From Treponema sp. (lineage in GTDB: Bacteria; Spirochaetota; Spirochaetia; Treponematales; Breznakiellaceae), in contig WQXG01000005.1 in assembly GCA_009784975.1 (NCBI GenBank), forward strand, positions 1 through 64,000: a stretch of DNA of 64,000 nt, in the 5' to 3' direction. A program made the translations under genes and the position numbers. The notes beneath the pieces were generated by a model. The model saw only the letters and a list, made by a program, of their open reading frames with translations. It was not told the origin of the DNA and made no database searches. Shown piece after piece: positions 8,496-19,320 of this stretch (position 1 is the stretch's first letter; each line of letters begins with the position of its first letter).

Positions 8496-9545
8496 CTATC
8501 TAAAACTTACAAGTTCCATTTCAAATACTAAAAAGCTGTTGGCAGGAATAATACCGCCCACTTCCCTGTCTCCGTAAGCAAGTTCCGGCGGGATAACAAC
8601 AAGGCGTTTTTCTCCAAGCCTCATATCCATAACAGTTTCGTCCCAACCTTCTATTACTCTTCCGGTTCCAACCGCGAATTCAATAGGCTGTCCCCTTAAA
8701 CTGGAATCATCAAAAACTGTGCCGTTAAGAAGACGTCCGACATAATTAACCCTGACAGTTCTGCCTGCCGCAGGTTTGTCGCCTGACCCTTGTCTTTGTA
8801 TAATGTAGCGAATCCCGGAAGAGGTCATTTGCGCATTCGGATAATCGGCATTTATTTTGGCAATAATTTCCTGACGCTGAGCCTGAAATCTGTTTTGGTT
8901 TGCCTGGCTTATCTGACCCAGCAATCTGTCAAAATTTTCCTGATCTGCTTTAAATGCGCTTGCATTCTGCCCGTTACGGATAATTGTAATCCTTTCTATT
9001 TTATCGCCCTGCATGGTTGTATTTACTATATTTTGCCCCTGAACTACATGTCCAAAAACAGTATGCCGCCCGTCCAAATGAGGAGTAGGAACAATAGTTA
9101 TAAAAAACTGACTGCCGTTTGTGCCGGGCCCCGCATTTGCCATTGAAAGTATGCCGGGTTTGTCATGTTTTAAGGAAGGATCGATTTCGTCCGGAAAACG
9201 ATAGCCCGGTCCGCCCATGCCGTTTCCCTGCGGACAGCCGCCCTGGATCATAAAATCTGAACCATCACCGTTCGCTCTGGAAATAACACGGTGAAAATTA
9301 AGCCCGTCGTAATAGCGCTTTCCCCTGGAAGCGTTCATATTACCTTCTGCCAATGCAACAAAGTTGCATACCGTAAGAGGTGTTTTTTCATATTCAAGAC
9401 GTACAACTATCTCTCCGCGATTGGTTGTAATTCGGGCAAAAAGCCCTTCCCCGAGATTCTGATTTTGAGCATCAGCTTTACAGACAGCGCACATAATTAA
9501 TACCACCCCAACTAAAATACAAATTGATAATTTATTGTTTTTCAT
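8496..9545 (-). CDS. Exported dual immunophilin: cyclophilin plus FKBP peptidyl-prolyl isomerase
   Basis: This protein combines two unrelated prolyl isomerase folds. Residues 1-27 are a signal peptide. About 35-195 is a cyclophilin domain with FHRVI, DFMIQGG and [18 protein letters not shown] has His where human cyclophilin A has the cyclosporin-contacting Trp. About 245-349 is an FKBP domain ([39 protein letters not shown]). A charged, Gln-rich linker joins them. I chose the ATG at 9545 because the signal peptide begins there; a start at 9581 would add a polar extension in front. Upstream, TATGAT lies 12 bases before the ATG with no clear Shine-Dalgarno. It likely folds exported proteins. 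Confidence 0.88.
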   Translation of the reverse strand: MKNNKLSICILVGVVLIMCAVCKADAQNQNLGEGLFARITTNRGEIVVRLEYEKTPLTVCNFVALAEGNMNASRGKRYYDGLNFHRVISRANGDGSDFMIQGGCPQGNGMGGPGYRFPDEIDPSLKHDKPGILSMANAGPGTNGSQFFITIVPTPHLDGRHTVFGHVVQGQNIVNTTMQGDKIERITIIRNGQNASAFKADQENFDRLLGQISQANQNRFQAQRQEIIAKINADYPNAQMTSSGIRYIIQRQGSGDKPAAGRTVRVNYVGRLLNGTVFDDSSLRGQPIEFAVGTGRVIEGWDETVMDMRLGEKRLVVIPPELAYGDREVGGIIPANSFLVFEMELVSFR

Positions 9546-9612
9546 GGCTTTTATTGTATCATACCTCGAAAACCCTGGCAAGAGTGAAAAATGAAAGATC
9601 GCAGGTCTTTTC

Positions 9613-11835
9613 CTATCTTTCCACAGTAAAGGTTACGGCTTCTTCTTCATCGCCGTTTCTAACATTTAATGTGTTAAGACCCGTTTTACGGGAAAGAAAA
9701 AATACAAAAGGGCGGCCTGTAATGAATGTTTCGCCGTTATGCGTTACGTGTAATACATCATCATTTCCGCCGATTACTTCCACAGGAATATCATACATTC
9801 CGGCATTTGAAATATACACAAATCCGTCGCGGGGATTTATGATTTCCAGAGAGCGGGAGCCGTAATCAAGCGAACCCTGCCTGAAAGAAAATGCAAACCA
9901 GCTTTGATACTCTGCAGGATACACGGTTTCGCTTCTTCCGTTTATAATCATGTGCCAGGTGCATGTTTTTCTTTCTTCATCGTTATGTATATATTCGTTT
10001 ATTACAGAAAGGCAGCCCGGGGACGGCTGCATTCCGGAGACCGAGCATATTCTTTTTAACTGCAAGTCATCCGGGACGCTGAAATTATGAATAATATTGG
10101 AACCTGTTCCGTGCAGCGCGTTAAGCGTATCACGTACAATTGCGGCGGGAACGGAGCTTCCTGTTTTATCCAAAACAGTTTCTCCCGTAAAATTTCCCAT
10201 CCAGACCCCCGCAGTATATTTCATTGTCGCTCCAAGCGCTACGATACTTTGATATTGATTTGCCGTTCCTGTTTTAAAAATAGCGGGAAATGATGTCCTG
10301 AAACTCCTTCCCGCTCCAAAAGCCAGTACCCTTGCGCTGGAATCCGATAAAAACGAACAGATCAACCTCGCCGTATCAGCGGAAAAAACTCTTTGCCCGC
10401 TGCCCTTCTGTCCGTTTTTCTCCCATGTTACGGGCAGCAAAATACCATCACGCGGGAAAACACTGAATGCTCTTGTCAATTCCAAAAGACTTACAGGAGC
10501 GTTTCCCAATGCTAAACCCAATCCGGCAACCTGCGCAGAATTTATGATGGAATCAAATCCAAGCTCCAAAAGTTTATTAGTATAATTTTTTACACCAAGC
10601 CTGTATAACAAATAAACTGCCGGAATATTTAAACTTGAAGCAAGAGATGAACGCAGCAGCATAGGTCCGTTAAATCTATTATTAAAATTCTGCGGAATGT
10701 AAATCTCACTTTCACCAAAAGTCATTGGTATATCCGCAATCACATCCGATGGATTAAATCCCGCTTCCAGAGCCATTGCATACAGGAAAGGTTTCATGCT
10801 GCTTCCCGGCTGATTCAACGCAAGCACACCGTCAATCTGCCCCGCTGCTTCATTGTTAAAAAAATCCGCGCTTCCTGCCCATGCAAGAATTTCCGCCGTT
10901 TCATTGTCAATTACAACCGCGGAACCGTTGGTAAGGCGCGAAGAATAATACATTGTTACATTACCTGCTATTTTATCTTCAAGATAATGCTGAAGCGCAA
11001 GGTCTACAGAAAGATAAACTTGCGAATCTTTGGAATTTATATAACGTATAAGGTGGGGAACTTCAAATGGATACCTAAAACGCCGCGCAGATGAAATTGT
11101 ATATTCAAAATCAAGCGCTTCAATTTGAGCAAGCAGCGGCCATTTACGCGCCAGTCTTTTGTTATCTGCAAATCTTGCCTGCAGTTCAGATGCCGCAGAC
11201 AGGCAAATATCCGGATTTTCCAGAGGATTATAAAGGCTTGGGCGGCGCGGAATGACTGCAAGGCAGAAAATTTCTGAAGGAGACAGCATTGATATTTCGT
11301 TTGCAAAAAAAGTGCGCGCGGCAGATGTTACCCCTTCCGTACTAAAACCGAAAGGCAGGGAGTTTATATACAATTCTATTATTTCTTTTTTGGAAAGCCG
11401 CGTCTCCAGGCGCAGAGCATTTATCATTTCCGCAATTTTCCTGCTCCACCCTGTGCCAGTACTGCCGGAAATTATGCGAGATAGCTGCATGGTGATGGTT
11501 GACGCTCCGCTTACCCTCCTGCCCTTTGAAACATTTTGAAACAAGGCGCGCATAATTGCCAATCCATCAACTCCGGGATGCCGGTAAAAACGCCTGTCTT
11601 CAGAAAATACAAATACATCCTTTAGCGCTTCAGGTATTTCCTGAGGTTTCTCCCTGCGCAAACCTTCTGCAAGAGGTGTTATCTGCAACAACATTCCATA
11701 GCGGTCATAGTAGCGTACACTGTAAGGTCTTTGCAAAAACTGTTTTAGCTGCGGATACGGAGAAAACCGCAAAACAAGCCATACAAACGCAAACGCAGCC
11801 AAAATAAATACCGGTATAAATAATTTTTTATTCAT
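9613..11835 (-). CDS. pbpC: Penicillin-binding protein 1C (peptidoglycan glycosyltransferase/transpeptidase-like)
   Basis: This is a bifunctional, inner-membrane-anchored peptidoglycan synthase of the PBP1C class, 740 residues. In order it has an N-terminal membrane anchor, and a GT51 glycosyltransferase domain with [13 protein letters not shown] and the STITMQLSR motif. A penicillin-binding domain follows with the SMKP active-site Ser motif, the SLN motif and KTGTA. It ends with the small C-terminal domain characteristic of PBP1C ([15 protein letters not shown] onward). The ATG overlaps the stop of the alpha-2-macroglobulin gene by one base (TAATG). The pbpC/A2M pair is widespread in Gram-negative bacteria and suggests combined wall repair and protease trapping. 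Confidence 0.93.
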   Translation of the reverse strand: MNKKLFIPVFILAAFAFVWLVLRFSPYPQLKQFLQRPYSVRYYDRYGMLLQITPLAEGLRREKPQEIPEALKDVFVFSEDRRFYRHPGVDGLAIMRALFQNVSKGRRVSGASTITMQLSRIISGSTGTGWSRKIAEMINALRLETRLSKKEIIELYINSLPFGFSTEGVTSAARTFFANEISMLSPSEIFCLAVIPRRPSLYNPLENPDICLSAASELQARFADNKRLARKWPLLAQIEALDFEYTISSARRFRYPFEVPHLIRYINSKDSQVYLSVDLALQHYLEDKIAGNVTMYYSSRLTNGSAVVIDNETAEILAWAGSADFFNNEAAGQIDGVLALNQPGSSMKPFLYAMALEAGFNPSDVIADIPMTFGESEIYIPQNFNNRFNGPMLLRSSLASSLNIPAVYLLYRLGVKNYTNKLLELGFDSIINSAQVAGLGLALGNAPVSLLELTRAFSVFPRDGILLPVTWEKNGQKGSGQRVFSADTARLICSFLSDSSARVLAFGAGRSFRTSFPAIFKTGTANQYQSIVALGATMKYTAGVWMGNFTGETVLDKTGSSVPAAIVRDTLNALHGTGSNIIHNFSVPDDLQLKRICSVSGMQPSPGCLSVINEYIHNDEERKTCTWHMIINGRSETVYPAEYQSWFAFSFRQGSLDYGSRSLEIINPRDGFVYISNAGMYDIPVEVIGGNDDVLHVTHNGETFITGRPFVFFLSRKTGLNTLNVRNGDEEEAVTFTVER

Positions 11836-14800
11836 TATTCAATTGTATATATTAACCCCTGGCTTCTGCCGAAAATTTCCGGTTCGTACATACACTCTGC
11901 CTGAACAGGCGGCGTGGGATACACTCCCCTTCTTGCAGTGCGGAAAAGGAAGCTTACCATTGTCTCTCCCCTGTAAAACCTGTCCCAGAAATATTGAATC
12001 TCGTTATCCATTATTGCCTGATGGCTTAACCAGTTGCCGGCAAACTGTTCATCATTATTTGTATCTTCATAGGAGGCAGTTGTTACAAAAGCCATGTCGA
12101 GAATTTCAGCGCCGGAAGGCACTGGAACACGAACCGCAAGATAATTGCGATCCCGCGATGAGGATACCCTAACCCTTGCGCGGTACGTTTTTCCGCTTTG
12201 TAAAGCAGAGCCTCTTATTTCCTCACCTGTGTTTACATCATAAATGGAAAGAAATACTCCGATACCTTCATCGCGGAAAGACTGCAGCTCCGCAGGTATC
12301 GCGTAACGAAGGGATGCAGTATAGTAAAGATTTCCGGTTCCGCTGCGCGTAAAATCAAGCTGGTGCATACTGTCCCTTGAAAGGTTTTTAATAACAGAAT
12401 CGCCAAAATCAAATGTGCGCGTAACAGGTTTTGCTCCAAGCCCCCTGAATGTGCCCTCCAGAATTTCCGCAGAAGCAAGTTTTACATTTCCCCTTACGTC
12501 AATATTGGCAAGATTTTCCGCTCTTATAAGAGTATCTACCGCGCTTAAAACACGCACTGTTACTGCCGTGTTGGACCAATATCCTTTTTGGGAACGCTGA
12601 TTTTCAAGCAGCGAATAAAGGAGCCTGGTATTTATTTCGTCGCCGGGAAACTGATGCGCAAAAAACTGCAATGTAAGCGCCAATTGTTCTGTCATTCCGC
12701 CGTAAAAACTATTCCGCTGTCTTTCCAAAGGATCTGTAATATCCGCGCCGCGGGCTGTCATGCGAACCAGATTACGCAGGCGTAAAGCTGTATTTTCCGC
12801 TTCATTTGCGCGGTTTATAGCCCGATAAGTCATTCCTACAAACGCAAGCACAGACGGATCAACATTATCACGGCTTAATATTTCCGCAAGACGCGACGGA
12901 TCTACATTCTGCCCCAGCAGAGCCGTAACGTATAACATATAGGACTGTAAATATGATTGATAAACATAGTTATAAGAATCGGATCTCCATCTTTGCAAAG
13001 ATTGATATTCGCGGTTCAGATAGTCTCTGAGAGCCGGTACGTTCAGCGAAGAGGGAATGCTTATCCTCTTGCTTCGCGCGATAGCGATAATATGCGCGAT
13101 TCTAAGGCTGACATAAAAATCCGCTCTTGTGCCGGAGGGCCAATACGGAAATCCTCCGTTGGATAGCTGAATATTTGCCCAGTTTCTCAGTTCATTTTCC
13201 ACTACACGGGCAGGGTTTGCAATTTCAGTATTTATGCTAAGAGCGTCCAGATATTCGCCGAAAACAACAAGAGGCATAACAACAGCGCTTCGCTGTTCAA
13301 GACAGCCGTAAGGATATTTAAAAAGGTAGGAAACAGCGGAATCCAGCAGGCTTAAACGCGTTGCGTCTAGCGAGACAGAAAGGCTTCCAACACCGTTATC
13401 TGCAAATGAAGGAATAATTAAACCTTCTGAACGGGAACTGCCTGTAACAGTACCCGTTGTAGTAACGGTTTCCATTATGTATGGGTGCTCTATTATCATT
13501 TCACGTACAAGCTTTTCGTTAAGAATATCAGAATTAATTGTAAAATTGAGGGTAACATTCCCCTGCCTTACCGCCGCAACATCAAAATAAACAACGGCAT
13601 TTTCGCCGCTTCTTACAGTTACGCGCCGCTGCGCAGTTCCGTCAACAAAAGCCTGCCCCGGATTTTTTGAAAAACCTGTTGCGGCATCGTTTGCAAGAGG
13701 CTCTCCTATATCAAGCCTGACTGTCACAGTATGCGATGAAGAATCAAGATTTGTAATCAGTACGCCGGTTTCTGCCGTATCCCGTTCACGCAGGCGCCTT
13801 GGCACAAGTTCGCGTACATTGATCCTGTTCTGGGCTGCAATTTCACTTTCTTTAAGCGCAAAAAGATCTCCTCTAACTCCAAAAACAGTTACACGGTATA
13901 TAGTAAGGTTATCCGGAAGTTTAAATTTGCACGTAACTTTGCCGTTTTCATCTGTAATTAACATTGGCTCAAAAACAGCTGTTGGATTAAAATCCTTGCG
14001 CTCTTCTATTTTGCTCTCCTCTGCGTCGCCTCCCATGCGGTCTCTGACATTATATGTTACAGGATCCATCAGCATAGACCGCGAATCTCCTCCGCTTACA
14101 AAGAGCGGGAAACGATAATTTGAATAAAAATGATTTATAGGGTCGGGCACACGGTAATTGATAAGATCCAAAACACCCCTGTCTACTGCCATAAGGGTAA
14201 GTTCAGAGCCCGGCAGAGGTCTTCCGTCCCTTGTCGCTGTCAGCGTCATTGTTACTTCTTCTCCGGGACGGTAAGTTTTTTTATCTGTTTGAATGCTTAC
14301 GGAAAATGCCTTTGTGCGCGGATTTATATTCAGCCGCGTAACGCCGAAATATTCCTTTGGTTTATCCAAATCCGGGGTGCCGTATTCGTGAGTTGGAGGT
14401 CCTGATCGCACAGAATAGGAAGAAACAGCGACATATACAACTGGCACATAGTTACGTGCAATTGGAATATCAATTACAGAAACAGATTCTGTAAAATGAC
14501 GCACTTCTTCAGTAAAAATGCCGTCTCTTTCTACGGTTATAAGATAGCGTCCGGAAGGAAGAGAACTTTGCAGCAATACTTTTGCAGTGTCTCCGGGTTC
14601 ATACATATCCTGATCCGGAACAAGACGCAGTTCTGCCGGATCGTTCATGTTCCAGTAACCGCCGGATCCTGTAACATAAAAATACATTTCCGTAAGAGCG
14701 GTTCTGCCTTCCCTGTCTTTGGAAGAAACACGAAGAATATGAGAGCCTGCGGAAGACGGCGTCACCCTAATCGTATTATTCTGGATATTGATTATCTGAA

Positions 14801-17800
14801 CACTGTCTGTCACCTGCTGGTGAATGTATTCATCATTTATATAACCGCTTACCCCGCGCTGCTGGACACGCTTCCATTCTTCGCGTATCAGCTCAACTTT
14901 AATCTGCCTTGCTCCTTCTCCGGTTTGCAGGAAAAGACTGTTACCGGAAGTTTTAACGCCCTGGGTATTCACTGTAATAAAATTGCAGGTAAACTCCTGC
15001 CCTGCGCGGACAAAACCGCCGGCAGTGCGGTTTAATCCTATGTAAAAACTTGCAGGATGCGCCGTCACCGAGCGGTATGCCGTAACCATTTGATTGCCGA
15101 TATCAGTTACTCTCGCTTCCGCCTGGTAAACATAAGGCGCGCCAGTTACTTTGCTGCCTCCTGTTTTCTGAGTAATAGACGCTGTCCCCTGTCCGCTTAA
15201 AACTCCGTTTTCAGAAGCAATATGACGCATGCTGTCCCAGCCGCGGCGAGGTCCAAAAACAAAACCTTTTGTTTCCGCGCCTTGCGGCCTAAATACCGAC
15301 ATTTCCTCGTACCAAGCGCTTTCCCAGGTTGCGCCGGAAAGGCTTCCGCCGGAAAGATAATTTGCCCTTAAGGTAAGATTAATATCGTCACCTAATATAA
15401 CAGCTTCCGGCGGAGAGGACAGAACTGCCTGAAACCTTAATCTTTCAAAAAACGCAACCGTTATGGGAATATTGGCAACAATTTCATTTATTTCCTGCGT
15501 TCCTGCGGCAGATGAAGCAACACGCCTGTATACAAGTCTGTAGGAACCGGGCAGAATATCTTCAGGTAAAGTTATCTGTCCGTAAAAACTGCCGGATTCG
15601 GTTGTTTCAGCCTCGATAGATGCAATCCTTGACGGTCTGTAGGAATTTTCTTCCAGTACAATTGAATAATTTCCGTTATAGAGAGTATACATCCCCAGGA
15701 CCCTTGAACGATCTACTCCGCGGAATGTTATTGTCTCTCCGGGTTTGTAAAGACCGCGATCCGAAAACATAAAAGCAACAGGAACAATTTCTTCTGCACT
15801 TTGCGGAGAATCAAAATGAATACCGGCTCTCCACATGTTATGCGAAGAAGGACTGAATATTGCTTTATCTCCGTCTTTTTCTGCCAATACAAAAGGTGTG
15901 CGCCATACATTGCCAAAAATTGTACTGTTCCTTAAATCAAGAGCGTTCATGTTGATCACTGCAAGCCCGTTACTGTCTGTCGTTGCTTGGGCGAAGCTTT
16001 CAACAGAGGATAAATCATCGCTGTCATTAACCGCTGAATACGCAAGCAGTTTAACGCTTGCGCCCTGTACAGGGTTTCCGGTAGAAAGGCTTGTAACAAG
16101 GACGGTTGCCCTGTTAAAACCATAACGAACGGTTAAACCTAAATCTGTTACCTGTATACTAAAAGTATTTGCCTGCCTTCTTGTTCCCCTGAGAAAAGAA
16201 TTATCATTTTGCCAGTTTACAGTTAACAATTCTATATTCGAATGAAACGCAATAAATCCTCTGCCCTGTTCATTCAAGAATCTGGAAAGATTTATATTTT
16301 CAAAATATTTGGTATTAACAGAATCGCCGGACAAATTAATACGGGGAACATTATTCCAGTTTCTTTCACGAGGTCTGTTATGAAAACTGTCGCCGCTGTA
16401 TAAAAACGGATTTTTATCCGCGGCTATACTGTAATAGGAATTCCTTGTTATATTCTGATATTCAAAAAGATAACGCGGCGCAAATTGAGCTTCCAGCATA
16501 ACCCGCGATCTGTAATCCAAAAAACTCACATTCCCTTCAGGCGGCGGTTCATCCGGCATAATAATATCTCCGATATACTGGGAGCTTAATTTCCTGCCGT
16601 ATATATCTTCGACACCGGTGCCTACTAAAAGAAGAAAACGATCTCCAAAATCTACAGGAATATTGGAAATCCTTAATACATTTGAGAATACTTCAATGTC
16701 TTTGCTGTCTATTGTCATTGGCGGATCTGTTCTGATTGCGCCGCGAACTGAATTTTCATTTAAAGCATGGCTGAATCTTATCTCTACAATATTGCTGTAT
16801 CTTCCGTAACCTGCTCTTCTGTAATGTTCTATTACATTAAAACGGCCCGGTGTTCCAAAACTATATGTCCTGTCCGTTTCTGTTCCGCGGCTTCCTGCCC
16901 GCGATTTTGCGCCGGCTTTTAAAGTAATCCTTACCTGTGATTCAAAATCAACAGGATCCTGTAATTCTGCGATAATTTTATATTCATCTGCCTGTTTTAG
17001 CGTAAATCTTTTTCTTTCTCCGGCAGCAGATCCCCTCTGCGCTGTTATTTCCAAAAATTGAGTTATATCAGATGCAAGCACCGGATAATTAAAAAGCAAA
17101 CTGATGTTTTTTGCTGCCTCCGGGGGCACATTATTATTGTCAAAACGTAAATTTGTCCTTGCTCTCCATTCTTCACCGGGAACAACGCTTCTTATACCCA
17201 GCGTTTCCGTAACAAAAGTAAAAACCCTATCACCCGTAATTCTTTTTCCGCATAGAGATACCGCGTTATCTGCAACCGTAATTGTATAAATCTGCTGGCT
17301 CTGACACGGTTCTTCTCCTTCAAAACTTAAAAAACCTGTTCCATACCAGCGAAAAGATCCCTTTAAAGGAGGGCTAATCGTTACAAAAGGCGATGAAGCG
17401 CTTTTTTCGCCAAGACTTGCGATAGGCACCATCGGCTGCGAAAATATCACATATATGGACGGACGCTGTATAGCGGATGAATATTCTCCGCGCGGCCCCC
17501 AATCAATTACTGCAAGAGGTTCGTTATTATCACTTTGCACCTGGGTAAGGCGTTCACGCAATGAAGCTTCCTGCGCAATGCGAATTTCCTGAATCCTCTT
17601 CGCTTCTTTTACAGGGTCAAAATAAACGGTTTGGTAATCCGATAACCTGCGAAGTCCGCCGCCAGTAACGCTGCCCTGAGACGAACCTACGCCCGATAAA
17701 TCAGACGCGCTTAAAGTTTCGGCTTCGCTTGCCGGTTCTGCTTTTAACGGACGGTAATCGAGGGTAAACGCCGCCTCTACAGCCGCATCATTTGTTAAGG

Positions 17801-17951
17801 ATCTTTGCGCATTTCTGGAGTTTTCCGGCTCAGCAGAAGTAAATGTTTGCGCATTAACGGGCATATCGGGTATATCGCCTGTTACATTGCTTTTACACCC
17901 AAAGTATAAACATAAAACAATTATTGATATAAATACGGCTGTCTTTTTCAT
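11835..17951 (-). CDS. Bacterial alpha-2-macroglobulin family lipoprotein with intact thioester
   Basis: This is a very large (2038-residue) exported protease trap. It starts with a lipoprotein-type signal ending YFGC, a loose lipobox with Cys at about 19. A low-complexity linker and a long series of beta-sandwich macroglobulin domains follow. The thioester motif GCLEQ is at 1549-1553 (coding bases about 13293-13307), so covalent capture is predicted. An alpha/alpha toroid (thioester domain) follows, then a receptor-binding-like C-terminal region. A Shine-Dalgarno GGGGGAG precedes the ATG. In E. coli the homologue (YfhM) sits in the periplasm with PBP1C, as here. It diverges from murA. Confidence 0.93.
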   Translation of the reverse strand: MKKTAVFISIIVLCLYFGCKSNVTGDIPDMPVNAQTFTSAEPENSRNAQRSLTNDAAVEAAFTLDYRPLKAEPASEAETLSASDLSGVGSSQGSVTGGGLRRLSDYQTVYFDPVKEAKRIQEIRIAQEASLRERLTQVQSDNNEPLAVIDWGPRGEYSSAIQRPSIYVIFSQPMVPIASLGEKSASSPFVTISPPLKGSFRWYGTGFLSFEGEEPCQSQQIYTITVADNAVSLCGKRITGDRVFTFVTETLGIRSVVPGEEWRARTNLRFDNNNVPPEAAKNISLLFNYPVLASDITQFLEITAQRGSAAGERKRFTLKQADEYKIIAELQDPVDFESQVRITLKAGAKSRAGSRGTETDRTYSFGTPGRFNVIEHYRRAGYGRYSNIVEIRFSHALNENSVRGAIRTDPPMTIDSKDIEVFSNVLRISNIPVDFGDRFLLLVGTGVEDIYGRKLSSQYIGDIIMPDEPPPEGNVSFLDYRSRVMLEAQFAPRYLFEYQNITRNSYYSIAADKNPFLYSGDSFHNRPRERNWNNVPRINLSGDSVNTKYFENINLSRFLNEQGRGFIAFHSNIELLTVNWQNDNSFLRGTRRQANTFSIQVTDLGLTVRYGFNRATVLVTSLSTGNPVQGASVKLLAYSAVNDSDDLSSVESFAQATTDSNGLAVINMNALDLRNSTIFGNVWRTPFVLAEKDGDKAIFSPSSHNMWRAGIHFDSPQSAEEIVPVAFMFSDRGLYKPGETITFRGVDRSRVLGMYTLYNGNYSIVLEENSYRPSRIASIEAETTESGSFYGQITLPEDILPGSYRLVYRRVASSAAGTQEINEIVANIPITVAFFERLRFQAVLSSPPEAVILGDDINLTLRANYLSGGSLSGATWESAWYEEMSVFRPQGAETKGFVFGPRRGWDSMRHIASENGVLSGQGTASITQKTGGSKVTGAPYVYQAEARVTDIGNQMVTAYRSVTAHPASFYIGLNRTAGGFVRAGQEFTCNFITVNTQGVKTSGNSLFLQTGEGARQIKVELIREEWKRVQQRGVSGYINDEYIHQQVTDSVQIINIQNNTIRVTPSSAGSHILRVSSKDREGRTALTEMYFYVTGSGGYWNMNDPAELRLVPDQDMYEPGDTAKVLLQSSLPSGRYLITVERDGIFTEEVRHFTESVSVIDIPIARNYVPVVYVAVSSYSVRSGPPTHEYGTPDLDKPKEYFGVTRLNINPRTKAFSVSIQTDKKTYRPGEEVTMTLTATRDGRPLPGSELTLMAVDRGVLDLINYRVPDPINHFYSNYRFPLFVSGGDSRSMLMDPVTYNVRDRMGGDAEESKIEERKDFNPTAVFEPMLITDENGKVTCKFKLPDNLTIYRVTVFGVRGDLFALKESEIAAQNRINVRELVPRRLRERDTAETGVLITNLDSSSHTVTVRLDIGEPLANDAATGFSKNPGQAFVDGTAQRRVTVRSGENAVVYFDVAAVRQGNVTLNFTINSDILNEKLVREMIIEHPYIMETVTTTGTVTGSSRSEGLIIPSFADNGVGSLSVSLDATRLSLLDSAVSYLFKYPYGCLEQRSAVVMPLVVFGEYLDALSINTEIANPARVVENELRNWANIQLSNGGFPYWPSGTRADFYVSLRIAHIIAIARSKRISIPSSLNVPALRDYLNREYQSLQRWRSDSYNYVYQSYLQSYMLYVTALLGQNVDPSRLAEILSRDNVDPSVLAFVGMTYRAINRANEAENTALRLRNLVRMTARGADITDPLERQRNSFYGGMTEQLALTLQFFAHQFPGDEINTRLLYSLLENQRSQKGYWSNTAVTVRVLSAVDTLIRAENLANIDVRGNVKLASAEILEGTFRGLGAKPVTRTFDFGDSVIKNLSRDSMHQLDFTRSGTGNLYYTASLRYAIPAELQSFRDEGIGVFLSIYDVNTGEEIRGSALQSGKTYRARVRVSSSRDRNYLAVRVPVPSGAEILDMAFVTTASYEDTNNDEQFAGNWLSHQAIMDNEIQYFWDRFYRGETMVSFLFRTARRGVYPTPPVQAECMYEPEIFGRSQGLIYTIE

Positions 17952-18005
17952 GACTCCCCCATTAATAGATTATCCCATGACAGCACATTCTTCGCAAGTG
18001 GATAG

Positions 18006-18034
18006 TTGACAGTTATATAGATAAACTATTACAT
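18006..18034 (+). promoter_or_regulatory. murA promoter giving a near-leaderless transcript
   Basis: A consensus TTGACA is at 18006-18011. TTACAT follows at 18029-18034 with 17 bases between them. The murA ATG is at 18042, 7 bases after the -10, so transcription would begin at or next to the start codon. No Shine-Dalgarno is present. Confidence 0.6.
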
Positions 18035-18041
18035 TAAACAC

Positions 18042-19319
18042 ATGAGTGAGTACTTGATAAACGGGGGAGTTCCCTTAAATGGAACAATTAAAGTCAGCGG
18101 GAATAAAAACGCTGCTCTGCCCTGCATAGCCGCGGCGCTTTTAACCGATGAGCCGGTCATTTTACGCAATATTCCCGACATAGAAGATGTCCGGGTTATG
18201 CTGGATGTGTTTATTTCCCTTGGAGGGAAAGTAGAAAAGCCGGAACCTAATGTTATAAAGCTGCAATTACAGGATATAAAATCTTCTGAAATACCAAGGG
18301 AACAAGCAAAAAAAATAAGGGCATCGATACTTTTTGCAGGTCCGCTTTTGGCGCGGACAGGAAAGGTTATACTTCCGCCTCCCGGAGGAGACGTAATCGG
18401 AAGAAGAAGGCTGGATACTCACTTTTTGGTGCTTACGGAGTTAGGATCAAAAGTAAAGGTGAGCGATACATTTACTTTTACCGCAAAGTCCCTCATTGGA
18501 GCTGATATTTTTCTTGACGAAGCGTCTGTTACAGCGACAGAAAACGCAATTATGGCGGCGGCTCTTGCCGAGGGAAAAACCATTTTAACAAATGCAGCAA
18601 GCGAACCTCATGTGCAGGATCTTTGCAGGATGCTTGTAGAAATGGGCGTAAAAATCGAAGGGATAGGCTCCAATATACTTACAATTACCGGAGCAAAAAA
18701 ACTTTCCGGCTGTGATTTTGAAATTGGCGCCGATTTCATGGAAGTTGGCTCCTTTATAGGACTTGCCGCAGTTACAGGCGGAGATCTTCATATACACGGA
18801 GCGCGCGCTCATGATATGCGCCCTGCTAAAATAGCATTTGGTAAATTGGGAATTGTCTGGGCTCATGAAGGAACTGTTATCCATGTGCCAAAAAACCAAA
18901 GCATGGAAGTAGATCATGATTTGGGAGGCATGATCCCCAAAATAGACGATGCTCCATGGCCGGGATTCCCGCCGGATCTTGTAAGCATTATAATCGTTGT
19001 TGCCACTCAGGTAAAAGGAACAGTTTTAATTCACGAAAAAATGTATGAATCCAGAATGTTCTTTGTAGATAAGCTCATTGGAATGGGAGCAAGAATTGTA
19101 TTATGCGACCCGCACCGCGCCGTTATTTCCGGTCCAGCAAAACTGCACGGATCAGAATTGATAAGCCCGGATGTGCGCGCGGGAATGGCAATGCTTATCG
19201 CAGCCATGTGCGCCGAAGGAAAAAGCGTTATTCGCAATGTATACCAGATTGAACGCGGATACGAACATTTGGCGGACAGGCTCTCCTCGCTTGGAGCGCA
19301 GATACAGCGGATAGAATAA
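18042..19319 (+). CDS. murA: UDP-N-acetylglucosamine 1-carboxyvinyltransferase with Asp in place of the active-site Cys
   Basis: This enzyme adds enolpyruvate from PEP to UDP-GlcNAc, the first committed step of peptidoglycan synthesis, in the cytoplasm. It has 425 residues, normal for the family, and begins with the expected GTIKVSGNKNAALP motif (Lys and Asn contact substrate). The active-site loop reads LPPPGGDVIGRRRLD. Position 117, equivalent to E. coli Cys115, is Asp (codon 18390-18392). The Cys-to-Asp change is known to preserve activity and give intrinsic fosfomycin resistance, as in mycobacteria and chlamydiae. The other MurA motifs are intact. It shares a transcript with the downstream NAD(P)HX repair gene. 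Confidence 0.95.
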   Translation: MSEYLINGGVPLNGTIKVSGNKNAALPCIAAALLTDEPVILRNIPDIEDVRVMLDVFISLGGKVEKPEPNVIKLQLQDIKSSEIPREQAKKIRASILFAGPLLARTGKVILPPPGGDVIGRRRLDTHFLVLTELGSKVKVSDTFTFTAKSLIGADIFLDEASVTATENAIMAAALAEGKTILTNAASEPHVQDLCRMLVEMGVKIEGIGSNILTITGAKKLSGCDFEIGADFMEVGSFIGLAAVTGGDLHIHGARAHDMRPAKIAFGKLGIVWAHEGTVIHVPKNQSMEVDHDLGGMIPKIDDAPWPGFPPDLVSIIIVVATQVKGTVLIHEKMYESRMFFVDKLIGMGARIVLCDPHRAVISGPAKLHGSELISPDVRAGMAMLIAAMCAEGKSVIRNVYQIERGYEHLADRLSSLGAQIQRIE

Positions 19320-19320
19320 A

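Noticed and set aside
14496-15035. 179-codon open frame on the plus strand inside the alpha-2-macroglobulin gene
   Set aside because: It is a shadow of a well-supported gene on the other strand, with no Shine-Dalgarno and a Cys/His/Phe-rich composition typical of antisense frames.
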